Assembly: GCF_041146395.1 (NCBI RefSeq)
Contig: NC_090989.1
Span: 239,186,843-239,250,842, forward strand
Length of the DNA stretch: 64,000 bases
From: Eulemur rufifrons
Taxonomy: Eukaryota; Chordata; Mammalia; Primates; Lemuridae
Direction of reading: 5' to 3'
Position numbers and translations under genes: made by a program. Every line of letters begins with the position of its first letter. The stretch's first letter is position 1. The notes under the pieces are model-generated. The model was not told the DNA's origin. It saw nothing but the letters and a program-made list of their open reading frames with translations, and did not search any database. Below are positions 35,719 to 47,641 of the stretch, piece by piece.

Positions 35719-36627
35719 CGCTGGAAAAAAAGACACAAAAAACCGTCTCACTTATCAGTTTTCTCAATAAATGTGAATGGCTTGAATTCCCCGCTCAAGA
35801 GACATAGACTGGCCCAATGGATAAAAAAACACAATCCAAGTATCTGCTGTCTTCAAGAAACCCACCTAACGAGCAAAGATGCATTTAGACTGAAAATAAA
35901 AGGATGGAAATCGGTATTTCAAGCAAACGGTAACCAAAAGAAAGCTGGTGTGGCAATCTTAATTTCCAATAACTTAGCTTTCAAACCAACAAAAATAATA
36001 AAAGACAAAGATGGCTACTACATACTGGTCAAGGGCACAATTCAACAAGAAGCCATGACTATACTCAATATATATGCACCCAACCTAGGTGCACCTAGAT
36101 TCATAAAGCAAACCCTACTAGATCTGAACCAAATGATAGATAATAATACTGTAATAGCTGGAGACTTTAACACCCCACTGACAGTACAGGACAGATCCTC
36201 TAAACAGAAAATAAACAAAGACATAATGGACCTAAATAGAATGCTAGAACAAATGGGCATGGCTGACATCTATAGGACATTCCACCCAAAGTCCACAGAA
36301 TATACATTTTTCTCATCAGCTCACGGGACATTCTCTAAGATTGGCCATGTCCTAGGTCATAAAGCATGTCTTAAAAAATTCAAAAAAATAGAAATTATAC
36401 CATGCATCTTCTCAGATCACAGCGGAATAAAAGTAACAATGATCACAAACAGAAACCCTCACTCTTACTCAAAGTCATGGAAGCTAAATAACTTTCTCCT
36501 GAATAATTATTCTATAAAGGAAGAAATCAAGATGGAAATCAAAAGTTTCTTTGAATTAAATGACAATGGAGATACAACTTATCAAAATCTATGGGACGCA
36601 GCTAAATCAGTCCTGAGAGGCAGTTGA
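35719..36627 (+). pseudogene. L1 ORF2 endonuclease-domain fragment, missing both ends
   Basis: An open frame runs about 300 codons from after a stop at 35716 to TGA at 36625-36627. It encodes the amino-terminal apurinic-type endonuclease domain of L1 ORF2p, which nicks target DNA for retrotransposition. It aligns to human ORF2p without gaps from N14. Seen in place: N14, E43 in CLQETHL (35857-35859), Y115 in NIYAPN, D145 and N147 in GDFNTPL (36163-36171), and D229/H230 in SDHS (36415-36420). The D205 position is glycine (GGC at 36343-36345, in SKIGHVLG). The reverse-transcriptase and C-terminal parts are absent; L1 similarity stops in RGS just before the TGA. The absence of frameshifts suggests a fairly recent copy. 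It cannot be functional. Confidence 0.93.
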
Positions 36628-37020
36628 TATTTGACTCATTGAATATTCTCTTAAGTTCTTTTTCTCCTGTGGTGTATGAAATTGCATAACAAACTCCTTT
36701 AAAATGACCAAATATCTCTCAATAAGCTAAACTTTCAGTATCACTTAAAATCTCATAGAACCCTATAGTGGGCCAATTGTCCAGCTACAAAATCATATTT
36801 CTTACAGTTCTGAGATTCTGTGTGAGTCATTGCATAGATCCTAGTCAGTCTATATTATCACATAGCATAGGATAGGAAGAAAACTGGATATGTGTTAAAA
36901 GTTTTTTGGTTAACATGTACCTAACAATGATAAATAATGCTTCTTGTGCTATGGAGAATATTCTACAGATTGAGGTAATATGATATGATATCATGCTCAA
37001 TAAAATTGTTGGACTCTTGC
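36628..37020. other. Unassigned interval
   Basis: Nothing recognised. It does not continue the L1. Confidence 0.4.
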
Positions 37021-37024
37021 TTTA

Positions 37025-37165
37025 TAGTTATTTACATACATATCATCTCTCTCTCCCTATACTGTAAACTCTTTGAGGGAACAGGTCAATGCACTTTCGT
37101 ATTGCCAACAGAGCTTAGCATAGATAGGGTCTTTATGTCATAAGTGCTCAATAATGTGTACAAAT
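37025..37165 (+). repeat. L2 LINE 3' end, plus strand
   Basis: 'ctgtaaactctttgagggaacagg', 'cagagcttagcatagataggg' and 'ataagtgctcaataatg' match the L2 terminus. Confidence 0.65.
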
Positions 37166-37848
37166 GAAGAAGTAAGATTGTAGGATCTCTCTGAATGAAT
37201 GTCTTGACACCTTCTCTATAGGTCATACAGATAAACTTGGAACTTGGAATTCTAAGTATATAAAACACCAAATAAAAATACCTGATAATTGAATACTAGT
37301 AAAAGATGCCAAAGGTGGAGTATATAATGGTTTTCTAAGAATGGATAGATATGGTCTCATTATTGATAAATTTGGCCATGATTTTCCTTCAAAATATAGA
37401 ATCTATTAGAACATAATCATCTTGGTCACTAATTGGTTTTGTAAAACTGTCTCCTTTCATTTTATAACTGATCTATTTGAAAATGTGGTGAACCATAGAA
37501 GGCTATTTCTTTGGAAAAGTGTAGGGACAAGCCCCTTGAAGTTTTGTTTGGGCCATGTTCAAAGCCAAACGCTAAACCTTTCCCAGAACTTGAAACAAAT
37601 GTTAATGTTACCACAAACCAAAGTGGGAAACTCTGAGAGAGTTTATTTCCTCTTCATCTTCTATTTTTTTTTAAAAATTTCTGCATCCCAACTGCTTGTT
37701 TAGAATTATCCTGCTTTCTAATGGGTGTGCAATTAGTTCTATACAGTAAAATCTCAGGGACCAGGGCTTTGGAGCAGCAATTTTTTTGAAGGTTTATAAT
37801 CTGGTGCTGTCTGTGTAACACTCCTTCTCATAAGAGGCCAGAATGTCT
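37166..37848. other. Unassigned interval
   Basis: No gene. A 93-codon frame at 37422-37703 ends in a poly-T-derived stretch and has no domain. Confidence 0.35.
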
Positions 37849-37849
37849 T

Positions 37850-38230
37850 TCTCTTAGTCCATTTAGGCTGCTCTAAAAAAATTACCATAGATTGGGTAGC
37901 TTCTAAATAATAGAAATTTCTTTCTCACAGTTATAGAGACTAGAGAGTCCAAGGTCAGGGTGCTGGCAGATTCTTTGTCTCGTGAGTGCCTGCTTCCTGG
38001 TTCACAGATGGTGAATTTTTGCTGTGTCCTCGCACATTAAAGGAGACTAACTAGTACTCTGGTAGCACTAGCCTTTGATAAGGGCACTAATCTCATTCAT
38101 GAGGACTCAGCCCTCATGATTTAATCACTTCCTCAATGCTCCACATCCTAGTACCTTGGGGGTTAGGATTTCTACATATGAATTTTTGTGTGCAGTGAGT
38201 TGGGGGGACACAAACATTCAGACCATAGCA
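37850..38230 (-). mobile_element. ERVL-MaLR solo LTR (MST/MLT1-type), minus strand
   Basis: The plus strand reads 'ttagtccatttaggctgctctaaaaaa', 'tttctttctcacagttatagagactagag', 'ggcactaatctcattcatgaggactcagccctcatg', then 'ggggacacaaacattcagaccatagca'. This is the full reverse complement of a MaLR LTR. It is the same general family as the copy at 30435-30834 but in opposite orientation. Confidence 0.9.
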
Positions 38231-38559
38231 GACTTCTAATGGGATAATTCAGCTGCAATACTAAAATCCACAAAGACCAAAGTATCCTGTTATCCTTATG
38301 TAGAACCAGAAAGCTTTTGCTGGGGAGCTGCATCTTTGATGAGGTCTTTATAAGATGATAATTGAATGGAATAAATGCTAGCTGAGACATAGGACTATTA
38401 ATCTATGAATGATTTCTCTGTAAGCTTTGTTAATATTGCTATAATAATCCCAACTAATGCCCTATTGGATCTTTCATCCAAAAATGCAAGATAATTTAGA
38501 CGTAATGAACTTAAACATATGTACTTTCAGAGGCATGGCAGGGATAGCTAGCTGACTGT

Positions 38560-38965
38560 CAGTTTCATGTTCCCCTTGCACAATGTTGAGTTATCATGGG
38601 GAAGTACCTTTCCAACCAGGGACCACATTTTCCAGCCTTCTTGTGTCTAATTGGGACATTACCTGGTTCTAGCAATAGGAAATATGAGTGGAAGTGATAC
38701 ATGTTCTTCTGTGAAGCAATGAAGAGGCAGATGTACCTTTTGTGTAGTCTCTTTCCCTGTTCTGAATGAAAATGACTCCATGAGCCTACAAGGAAGTGGG
38801 GCCACAAAATAGAAGCAGTCAGAGTCTCAGAATGACCATGTGAAGGAGTGATTGGAAGGCCACCGAACTGGGAACATCTACATTAGTCTGTACTGTGAGC
38901 AAGAAATTCATGTTTATTGGGTTAAATTAATGGAATTTGAGGGCTTACCTGTTCTTACAGGGGGT
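38560..38965 (+). repeat. Mammalian interspersed repeat, family not fixed
   Basis: 'ccaaccagggaccacattttccag', 'caataggaaatatgagtggaagtgatac' and 'actgtgagcaagaaattcatgtttattgggttaaa' resemble a common mammalian repeat with a 'gagcaagaaataaacctttgttg...aagcc' ending. I cannot name the family reliably. Confidence 0.45.
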
Positions 38966-39169
38966 AAATAAAAATATCACAGAGGTCATTGCAAAATCAA
39001 ATTTATTCCTATTCTGTTTTATTCTGAAAGTTTTGGATTTAAATGGTGAAGGCAGGTTTTGAGAGTCATATTAACATTGTTGGAATTATAAACAAAGAAG
39101 GCACACCTATTCCCTAGATACTGACCCATTCCTATCCACGCCTTCCCAGGAAATTGTTTTCCTAGATAT

Positions 39170-39345
39170 CATGAAGCCCATCTCTTGCCCATTTTTCCCC
39201 CTCAGTTCCCACCTCCTTTATGAAGCTTTCCCTTAACGATAAAGAGATCATTCCTTCTTTGAGTGCACAGCAATTAAAATTTGTAACACTCTTTGTTCTG
39301 TTTCATATACTGCCTAGTGAGAAAATGCACATTATTATGTTATTT
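39170..39345 (+). repeat. L2 LINE fragment, plus strand
   Basis: 'ctttatgaagctttcccttaacg' and 'cacagcaattaaaatttgtaacactctttgttctg' match the L2 3' region. Short and diverged. Confidence 0.5.
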
Positions 39346-41460
39346 TAATGAGTAAATGCATAATTTCTTTAAATCAAAATGTGATGGAGAGAGGAATAAA
39401 ATTTGTAAAATAAATGGTTTGAAGATACTGGAAATAGACATTCATTCTTTTGTATATAGGAAGATGATTGTTGAGGAAAAAAGGTCTGGGATATTTTACA
39501 CCTCATTGTTATATCGACACCCGCAGTCAAACACTTTTAGTTATGTTCTGGAATATAGCAGTTTCTGACCCTTTCACATTCTCACAAAAATTAAGACTTT
39601 AATATATATGCAGAAAATTTAAAAAAATGGTCAGGATGGTGCAGACATCTCTAGTAATTTTGGCTGTGTAGGCTGCCTGCTTACAGTCATCTTCCAAATT
39701 TGAGAATATATTTTCAACTAATTTAGTCCTTGGGATCACTCTTATTCTACGAGTGAGAGTGTCAAATGTGGTACCATTAGGATGGCAAGTTTTATGTGTT
39801 GATCCCACCTAAAAGTCGAAAGCAGATTCATTCCACTCCAAGTGCCAACCATGTGGTAAGCCCTATCCAATTCCTTGGATGTGACTTGGATTTCAAGGGA
39901 CAAAATGTAATATGAAGGCTCTGCATCCTGTTACCTAATTCTGAGTGATCAGTCCTCCACTGTTGAGTATCAAATATCCACATTTATCATACCAGACCTC
40001 TTAATCATTGTCAACTGTGCAGAATGACCCTTCGAGATTTTTGTATGCATTAAATTCAGGAAATTATCAGATGCATTTCCCTAAGGAGTGTAAGTCATGC
40101 TCCCATGTGTGCACACATACAGATCACAATATAAAAGGCCTCGTTGACATTAAAGTTTAGATAATGTGAAGGGTGAGTGCAGAATGAAGCCATGGTAGAG
40201 AAATTTTGAATGAAAAGATTTAGGTATCTCACACTTGTCTTGTAAAAGCAAGAGCTGTGGATTATCTTCCACACAGTTTAGTCCAATTGTTTCAAGTGTG
40301 TTATGGGAAGAAAGTTTGAATCATCATCTCTATCTCTAACTGTGGTTTCTTTGAAGCATTTGTAAAAATATATATAATATCTAGTGCTCTTTCCTCTCGC
40401 ACATTAAGCTTCTGATTAACATATGGTAATAATACAGCACTGTTGAGATGTCCAACTCTTACTAAAGCATGAAATATAGAGTACAAAAGCACACGTGCAA
40501 AATGAGCTAATATTTCTTCCCCCAAATAAGTTTTTCATCCACATTCTTTTCAGTTATAGAAATTGATTTTATCCTCATGAAAAGAGCTAGTAGTTTAAAA
40601 AGAATTCTGCAATGTCTGACTTATTTCATAATACAACAGAAATAGGCAAGATAAAAAGAAAGTTTGTACTTGGTACAAAAAAAGATTTATTATGCCAGTG
40701 TAGAGAAATGGTCTGAAGAATTTCAACACCAAGGTTAATTTTTATTATATAATGAATGCATAAAAACAGGATTTGGAAAAGACATGCTTTCCAGCCACTT
40801 TTTCTTGCATAATACTACAGTAACAACAAAAAATAAAGTAAGGTGAATTGCAAAGGAAGGAGACCATCATAAAAGATAGTACGCAAATTTATCCACCATT
40901 GATTATATCATCCTGTTGCAGCACTACATTTGAGATTGTGTCAGCACTTCCATTATAAGCCTGTACTTTAAGGAATTTGGAATTTAGCCAATAAAAGATC
41001 ATTCTGAACTAAAAGTTGGCACACAAAATTTCCTCCCATGAGCAAAAGTTGTTTTCATTATTTCTTCTTCATCGTTGTCTTCTTTTTTCTCTCCTCTTTA
41101 CAAAATTCCATAAAACTTCATCTGGTTGCTTTTAAGCTTAAATATCTAAAGTAAAAGTTAAGTGTAAGAGCGCCAACCCAATGGTTTGAAGACAATACAT
41201 CTTTTGTCCATCTGGGCAGAATTTGTATTTGGTATTTTATATGAAGGAACCGTACTATTCAGTTGGGAGTATTTAGAGAAGGAGTAAAAACGAATTTCAA
41301 AAGACCTTTTAGTCATTGCCTCTAATAATGAAGTTAAAAGGAATACAATGAGGGTAAGAGAGAGCTTATTCACTCATTCCTATTATTGTGCACATTACTT
41401 TATAGCTATTTATAAAAGCTGTTCTTCACAGTACTTCTGCACAATTTCATACCCATTTTA
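39346..41460. other. Unassigned AT-rich interval
   Basis: About 2 kb with no gene and no repeat I can name. Short frames only. Confidence 0.35.
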
Positions 41461-41461
41461 T

Positions 41462-42610
41462 TTTACAGCTTTATTGGTGTATAATTTACATACAATAAAA
41501 TTAACCCATTTTAAGTGTACAGTTCTATAAGTTTTGGTAAATATATGTAGTCATCTGACAACTACTAACCACAGTCAAGAACAATTTCATCACCACGAAA
41601 AGTTTCCTTGTTCTGCTTGGCAGTCATTCCCCACTGCAATCCCACCTCAGTCCCAGGCAACTACCGATCCCTTTTAGATTTGCCTTTTCTAGAATTTTCT
41701 ATAAGTGAAAGCAGATGATATATAATTTATTGTGTCTCTAACTTATTTCACATATCATGATGTTTTTGAGAGCTATTTATGTTCTTGAATGTATCAGTAG
41801 TCCATTCCTTTTTATTGCTGAGTAGTATTCCATTGTACAGATGTACCACAATTTGTTAATCCATTAATGAGTCATAGACATTTGGCACAATTTCCAGTTT
41901 GAGACCATTATGAATAAAACTGCTATGCATACTAGTGTACAGGTCTTTATGTAGGTGTGTTTCTACTTCTCTTAGGTAAACAGCTACAAGTAGAATTGTT
42001 GGGTCTTATGATAAGTGTGTATTCAACTTTATATGGAACTGCCAAACTATTTTCTGAAGTGGATGTGCTATTGGATGTGCTATGTTTCCCTCCCATCAAT
42101 AATGCATGAGGGTTCCAGTTTCTCTACATGCTCACCACGAGTCTTTTTCTTTTAGTTATTCTAGTAGGTACGTACTGATAGTTATTGTGCTTATTTGCCA
42201 CATGTATTTATATATTTTCTTTCGTGAGTTGTTTTTATCAGATCTATCTACCCCCCCCTCATTTTTATTAGGTATTTTTCCTTTTGTTATTAAGTTGTAA
42301 TGTTTCATTATATATTTTAGAAAAGAGTTCTTTGTCAGCTATGTGTTTGGCAAAGGTTTTGCCCCAATATGTTGCTTGCTGTTTTATATCATTAATGGAA
42401 ATTTTTGATCAAATAATCAAAATGTTTAAGTTTGATGAAGTCTAATATATACACTTTTATGATTTATTTATTTATGTATCCTAAGAAATCTTTACCTCAC
42501 CTATGTTTTCCACAATTTTTCCTAAATTCTCTAGAATCATTATGGTTTTAGCTCTTAGATTGGGTCTCTGATCTATTTCAAGTTAATATGTATGGTGTGT
42601 CCATTTATGT
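41462..42610 (-). mobile_element. L1 LINE 3' part, minus strand
   Basis: Plus-strand landmarks: 'tttattggtgtataatttacatac', 'ttattgctgagtagtattccattgtacag', 'gaactgccaaactattttctgaag', 'gttctttgtcagctatgtg' and 'gtctctgatctatttcaagttaatatg'. Together they are the reverse complement of the L1 3' region and ORF2 C-terminus. Many stops; no usable frame. Confidence 0.88.
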
Positions 42611-44707
42611 TGTCCCAAGATTGTTAAATTTCCTTTTTATTTTTTCTTTGACCCATTAGCTGTTCAGGAGCATGTTTAATTCCAAGTGTTTGTGAATTTT
42701 CCAAGATTTCTCCTGTTATTGATTTCTAATTCCATATCATTGTGGCCAGAAAAGATACCTGCTATGATTTCAGTCTTCTTAAATTTTTAACACTTGTTTT
42801 GGGGCTTAACGTATGCTCTATCCTGGATAATGCTTTGTGTGCACTTGAAAAGAATATATATTCTGCTGCTATTGGATGGAATGTTTTGAATTTGTGTGTT
42901 AGGTTCACTTGGACTATAGTGGTTCTCAAATCTATTTCTGTATTGAATGTCTGGATGATCTGTTGTTTAAAATGGAGTATTGAAGTTCCATATTAATATT
43001 GTATTGTCTATTTCTATTTCTCCCTTTAGTTCTGTTAATATTTGATTTATACAGTAGGTGCTCCTGTGTTGGGCACATATATATTTATGATTGTTATATT
43101 CTCTTGGTGAATTGATCCCTTTATCATTATGTAATGACCTCTGTGTCTCTTATGACAGATTTTGATTTAAAGTGTATTTTATCTGATATAGGTATAGATA
43201 CCCCTGCTCTCTTTTTGTTATCATTTGCATGGAATGTCTTTTTCTATCCCTTCATTTTCAGCTATTTGTGTCCTTAAAGCCAAAGTGAGTCTCCTGTAAG
43301 TAACATATAGTTGTGGCTTGATTTTTTGTTTTTAAATTCATTCAGCCATTCTAGTTCTCTTCATTCAAAAATTTAATTCGTTTAATACACTTGAAATAAT
43401 TATTGATAAATAAGTACTACTGCCAGTGGGCTAATTGTTTTGCAATTGTTAAGGATTTTTCAAGTAATGAATAGTTCCTTTATGATTTAGTATTTTTTGT
43501 AGTGGTATGCTTTAATTCCTTTCTCTTTATCTTTCATGTATCTATCATAGGTTTTTTTCTTTGTGGTTGCCATAAAGCTTACATAAACATCTTATAGTGA
43601 TAACAGTTGATTTTGAGCTGGTAATTACTTAAATTCAACTGCATATAAAAACTCTACACTTTAATTCTCTTCACCTCACATTTTATAGTATTGGTATCAT
43701 AATTTTCATCTTTTATATAGTGTATATTCATTAGTAAATTATTATAGTTATATTTTTTAATACTTTTATCATTAAACCTATATAATAGAGTCAAAAGTGA
43801 TTTATGCACTTTCATTACATTATTAGAGTATTCTGAATTTGACTACATTCTTACCTTTACAATGGGTTTTATAGTTTCATGCTGTTAAGTAATGTCCTTT
43901 CATTTCAAACTTGAAGCATTTCTTGTAAAACAGGTCTAATGGTGATGAACTCCCACAGCTTTTGTTTGTCTGGGTAAGTCCTTATCTCTCCTTTTCTGAA
44001 GGACAGCCTTTCCTGTATAGTATTCTTGGTTGACAGTCACTCTTCTTTCAGCACCTGGAATGTATCATCCCACTCTCTTGGGCTGCAATATTTCTGCTGA
44101 GAAAGTCACTGATAGTCTTATTAAAATTCCCTTGTATGTGAGTAGTTGGTTTGCTTTTGCTGCTTTCAAAATTCTTTGTCTTCATCATTTACATATTTGA
44201 TTATAATCTGTCTTCAAAAAGATCTTTTATAATTAATCCATGTGAGTTCTTTGAGGCTTCATGGATCTGAATGTTCATTTTACTCTTCAGATTTGGGATG
44301 TTTTCTGTCACCATTTTTTTTTAAATAAACTTTCTTCTCCTTTCTCTTTTTCTGATTCCTTTCTGGGATTCTCATAATACAAATATTGGTTTGTTTGATG
44401 GTATCTCATAAGTTCTGCAGATTTCTTCATTCTTTGTCATTATGTTTTCTTCTTATTCATCTGACAGGGTTTCAAATGACCTATTTTCAAGTACACTGAT
44501 TCTTTCTTCTGTTTTATCAAGCCTGTTGTTGAAGCTCTCCATAAATTTTTTCATTTCAGTCATTGTGTTCTTTAGCTTTAGAATTTCTGTTTGGTTATTT
44601 TTATGATTTCTGTCTCCTTGCTGAACTTCCTTTTGTTTGTGTATTGTGTTCCTGATTTCATTTAGTCATCTATCTGTATTGCTCTCACAGAGCTGCTTTA
44701 AGATGAT
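42611..44707 (-). mobile_element. Old L1 LINE internal region (L1M-type), minus strand
   Basis: 'tctttgacccattagctgttcagg', 'ctaattccatatcattgtggccag', 'tgtgcacttgaaaagaatatatattctgctgc', 'gaattgatccctttatcattatgtaatg', 'gtgagtctcctgtaagtaac', then 'cagggtttcaaatgacc' and 'ctgttgttgaagctctcc'. These form a recognisable reversed old-L1 series. A second, more diverged copy of part of this series occurs at 46150-47930. Confidence 0.8.
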
Positions 44708-44709
44708 TA

Positions 44710-44935
44710 CAGTTGTCCCTTGGTACACATGGAGGATGGGTTCCAGGACCACCTGCATATACCAAAATCGACGCATACTCAAATCCTACAGTCAGCCCTG
44801 TGAAACCCATGTAACATGAAAAGTCAGCCCTCCACATATGTGGATTTTGCATCTTGCAGATATTTTTGATCCACATTTGGTTGAAAAAATCTGCATATAA
44901 GTGACCTATACAGTTCAAACCTATATGTTGAATAA
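44710..44935. mobile_element. Tigger-type element (MITE) inside L1
   Basis: It starts CAGTTGTCCCTTGGTACACATGG directly after a TA. It contains 'gtcagccctccacatatgtgg' and 'ttggttgaaaaaatctgcatataagtg' and fades near 'cagttcaaacctatatgttg'. Termini and content match a Tigger-derived MITE family also present at 47407-47639. The far terminus has decayed. Confidence 0.75.
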
Positions 44936-45125
44936 TCTAAATTTGTAGGTCTTCATTTCTTTAGGGTGGGTATTGATGATTTTTCTTTGTTTGTTGGTTT
45001 CATGTTTTCCTAATTGTCTGTGAACTTTATGGCCTTGTATTGGTGTCTATGCATTTGAAGAAATAGACTGGCTTTGGCAGGGAAAACACTTTACCAATTA
45101 GCCCAATCAGAAGTTCTTGGCAGGT
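44936..45125 (-). repeat. Old L1 continuation, minus strand
   Basis: 'ttggtgtctatgcatttgaagaaatagactggctttggcagggaaaacac' continues the old-L1 series on the far side of the Tigger insertion and leads into the minisatellite-like block. Confidence 0.6.
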
Positions 45126-45129
45126 ATGG

Positions 45130-45755
45130 TTCACGGGTGCTAGCTGGCGTTGGGGTGGACATGGAGGCTAGGTCTGTGGGTGCTGGCCTGGTGCCTGGGG
45201 CCATTGGGGCCAGCCTGGTACTGGGGCATACCTGGAGCCTGGATCTAGGAGAACAGACCTAGGTCTTGGGACCACAGACTGGCCTAGAGCCTGAGTCTGT
45301 GGGGACATTCTGGAGCCTGGGGCCATGGGGGCTGATGGGGCACTGGGGTCCACCAGGTAGGTCTGGACTTACAGCCACTGAAGTAGGCCTAGACTGTGGG
45401 TTTGCTGGAGCATGGGAGGATTGGGGCCAGCCTGGAGCCTGCATCCATGGGGACTAGTCACGTACTGGGTGGGCTTGGAACGTGTATCTGAGGGGGCTGA
45501 CCTGGGGTTTGGGTCTGAAGGTACAATCCTACTGCCTGGGACTACAAGGGCCAGCCTGAAGCCTGGGGTCTGCTGGTGCCAGTCTAGTGCCATAGTGAGT
45601 CTGGATTCTGGGTTCATGGTGTTGGCCTGAAATCTGGAGCTGCAGGAGCTGGCCTAGTACTGTGGCAGGTCTGAAGCTTGAGGCTGGCCTGGAGCCTGGA
45701 GCCCATGGGGCTGGCCTTGTACCAGGCCTGGCCTGAAGCCTGGGGCTATCCATGA
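45130..45755. repeat. Degenerate GC-rich minisatellite
   Basis: A block of G/C-rich, T/G-biased sequence is built from variants of GGCCTGGAGCCTGGGTCTGTGG, repeated every roughly 25-40 bp with drift. It creates overlapping 60-80 codon frames rich in G/P/W/L on both strands (45168-45753), which are repeat artefacts and not genes. It lies between two L1-derived segments and is probably part of the old L1 rather than an independent locus. Confidence 0.85.
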
Positions 45756-45759
45756 AAAC

Positions 45760-46150
45760 TTTAGTTATGTTGTTTAATGTCTCAAAAAAGTTTTCTTTTT
45801 AATCCTACTGGGATTTTTATTGGGATTTCAATGTGTCTAAGATCAGTTTGACAAGAATTGCCATTTGAACAATAGTGAGTCCTCTAATCCATGAACATAG
45901 TAAGATACTTTTAAGTAGTCTTTAAGTTATTTCAGCAATGATTTGTAGATTTCAGTGTTCAGACATTGTATATCATTTATCAGATTTATTCCTAAATTTT
46001 TAAATTTATTTGATGTTGGCATGAATAAATTTTAAAATTTCATTGTCAGATTGTTCTTAGAGAAGTAAAAATATAATTGACTTATTTTTCAAATATGTAC
46101 CCTATGACTTTGCTAAATTCACCTAATAGTTCTAGTATCTCTTCTCTGTT
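45760..46150 (-). repeat. L1 ORF2 reverse-transcriptase region, minus strand
   Basis: 'gttatttcagcaatgatttgtag', 'tcatttatcagatttattcctaaat' and 'atgactttgctaaattcacc' are the reverse complement of the L1 ORF2 region around the reverse transcriptase. It is strongly diverged, with stops in all frames. Confidence 0.7.
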
Positions 46151-46691
46151 TCTTAATACAGATATTTAAGCCTCTAAATTTCCTCATAGGTACTGCTTTA
46201 GTTGCATTTGACAAATTTTGATTTATTGTTTTATTTTCAGTCAACTCAATGTATTTTCTTATTTCTTCTTTGACCCATAGGTTATTTTAAATTATAGAAA
46301 TATGTGAGAATTTCATGGATTAATTTATATTATTTATTTCTAATTAAATTGTATTGTGGTTGGAGAACATAATTTCAGCCCTTTAAAATTTAGTCAGGCT
46401 AGTTTTATGGCCTTGAATATGGTCTATGCTGGTTAATGTTTCATGTACACTTGGAAAAAATATCTATATGTTGTTACCTGAAGCTATCTACAGATGTCAG
46501 TTAGCTCAGGTGGTTTATAGAGTTTTAAAATTTTATGTACCTTTTATGACATTAAGCCTACTTATTCTAACAGTTGCTTAAAGGAAAGAATTAAAATCTT
46601 TGATGACAATTGTTGACTTACTCATTTTTCTTTTCAATTTCAGCTTTTGCCTCATTTGTTTAAGAGCTCTGTTGTTAGATACCTAGGTATG

Positions 46692-46722
<31 letters not shown>

Positions 46723-47406
46723 ATATATATATATACATACACACACACCCCTTATATATATAAATAAAATTTATAATTGGTATATCTTTGGATTCCCCTT
46801 TATCATTATACAATAATATTCCTCTTTTTCTCTGGCAGTATTTTATCTTAAAATCTATTTTGTCTAACATTAATATTGTCTCTTTAGCAATCTTTATGCA
46901 TTTCTTTTGCAATGTATATGTTTCCATCCTTTTACTTAAAACCCATCTTTTTATAAATTTAAAATACATCTATTGTAGCCAAGATATATACTTGGACCTT
47001 GCTTTTTAAAAATCCAGCCTGACAATCTCTACCTTTTGATTGGAATGTTTATTAGTTGATTCACATTTTAGTGTTGTTATTGATATGGTTAGAGCTAAGC
47101 TTGATATTTTGGTCTTCTCTTTTTTTGTATTAAACAAATATTTTCAATATGCCATTTTAATTCCCTCATTGACATTTTAGCTATAATTTTTTTAGTTATC
47201 CTTTGCTGTAGGGATTACAGATTACATCATACTCCACTTGAAGTTAACTGACTTCTAGTAAAATATAGAAACTCTTTACCAAAATAGCTCTTTGTATTAT
47301 TTTTGTTATTTCTATTAAATCTCTAATAGTAATAAACCTAACAATACAGTGATATAATTAGGAATTTAATAATATATCATTTAAAATAAAAGAAACCAAT
47401 ATTATA
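46151..47406 (-). mobile_element. Old L1 LINE internal region, minus strand, second copy
   Basis: 'ttctttgacccataggttatttt', 'ctaattaaattgtattgtggttggagaac', 'cactgg...' type spacing and 'gacaatctctaccttttgattgg' reproduce the order seen at 42611-43400 with heavy divergence. It contains a CT/TA microsatellite at 46690-46750. It is interrupted by a Tigger-type element at 47407. Confidence 0.7.
46690..46750. repeat. (CT)n-(TA)n-(CA)n compound microsatellite
   Basis: CT repeats, then TA repeats, then CA repeats in direct succession. Confidence 0.95.
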
Positions 47407-47639
47407 CAGTTGTCTCTCAGTGGATGCAGGGGACTCCAGACCCCCACATATTCCTAAATCTATGCATTCTCAAGTTCTGCAGTTGGTCCCACAGAACCCA
47501 CATATAGGAAAAGTCAGCACTTCATATATGTGAGTTTCTCATATTGCTGAATATTATATTTTGATTTGCCTTTGGTTGAGAAAATCTGCTTTTAAGTGGA
47601 ACTGCACAGTTCAACCCTATGTTGTTCAAGGGTCAACCG
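47407..47639. mobile_element. Complete Tigger-type MITE with TA target site
   Basis: The element starts CAGTTGTCTCTCAGTGG after TA (47405-47406). It ends GTTGTTCAAGGGTCAACCG before TA (47640-47641). Its termini are imperfect inverted repeats (CAGTTG.. versus CGGTTGACC.. on the other strand). The 233-bp body is related to the copy at 44710-44935 and has the same orientation. It carries no transposase. Confidence 0.85.
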
Positions 47640-47641
47640 TA

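Noticed and set aside
45074..45753. Cluster of overlapping G/P/W/L-rich frames on both strands
   Set aside because: Products of the degenerate minisatellite; repeats keep several frames open at once.
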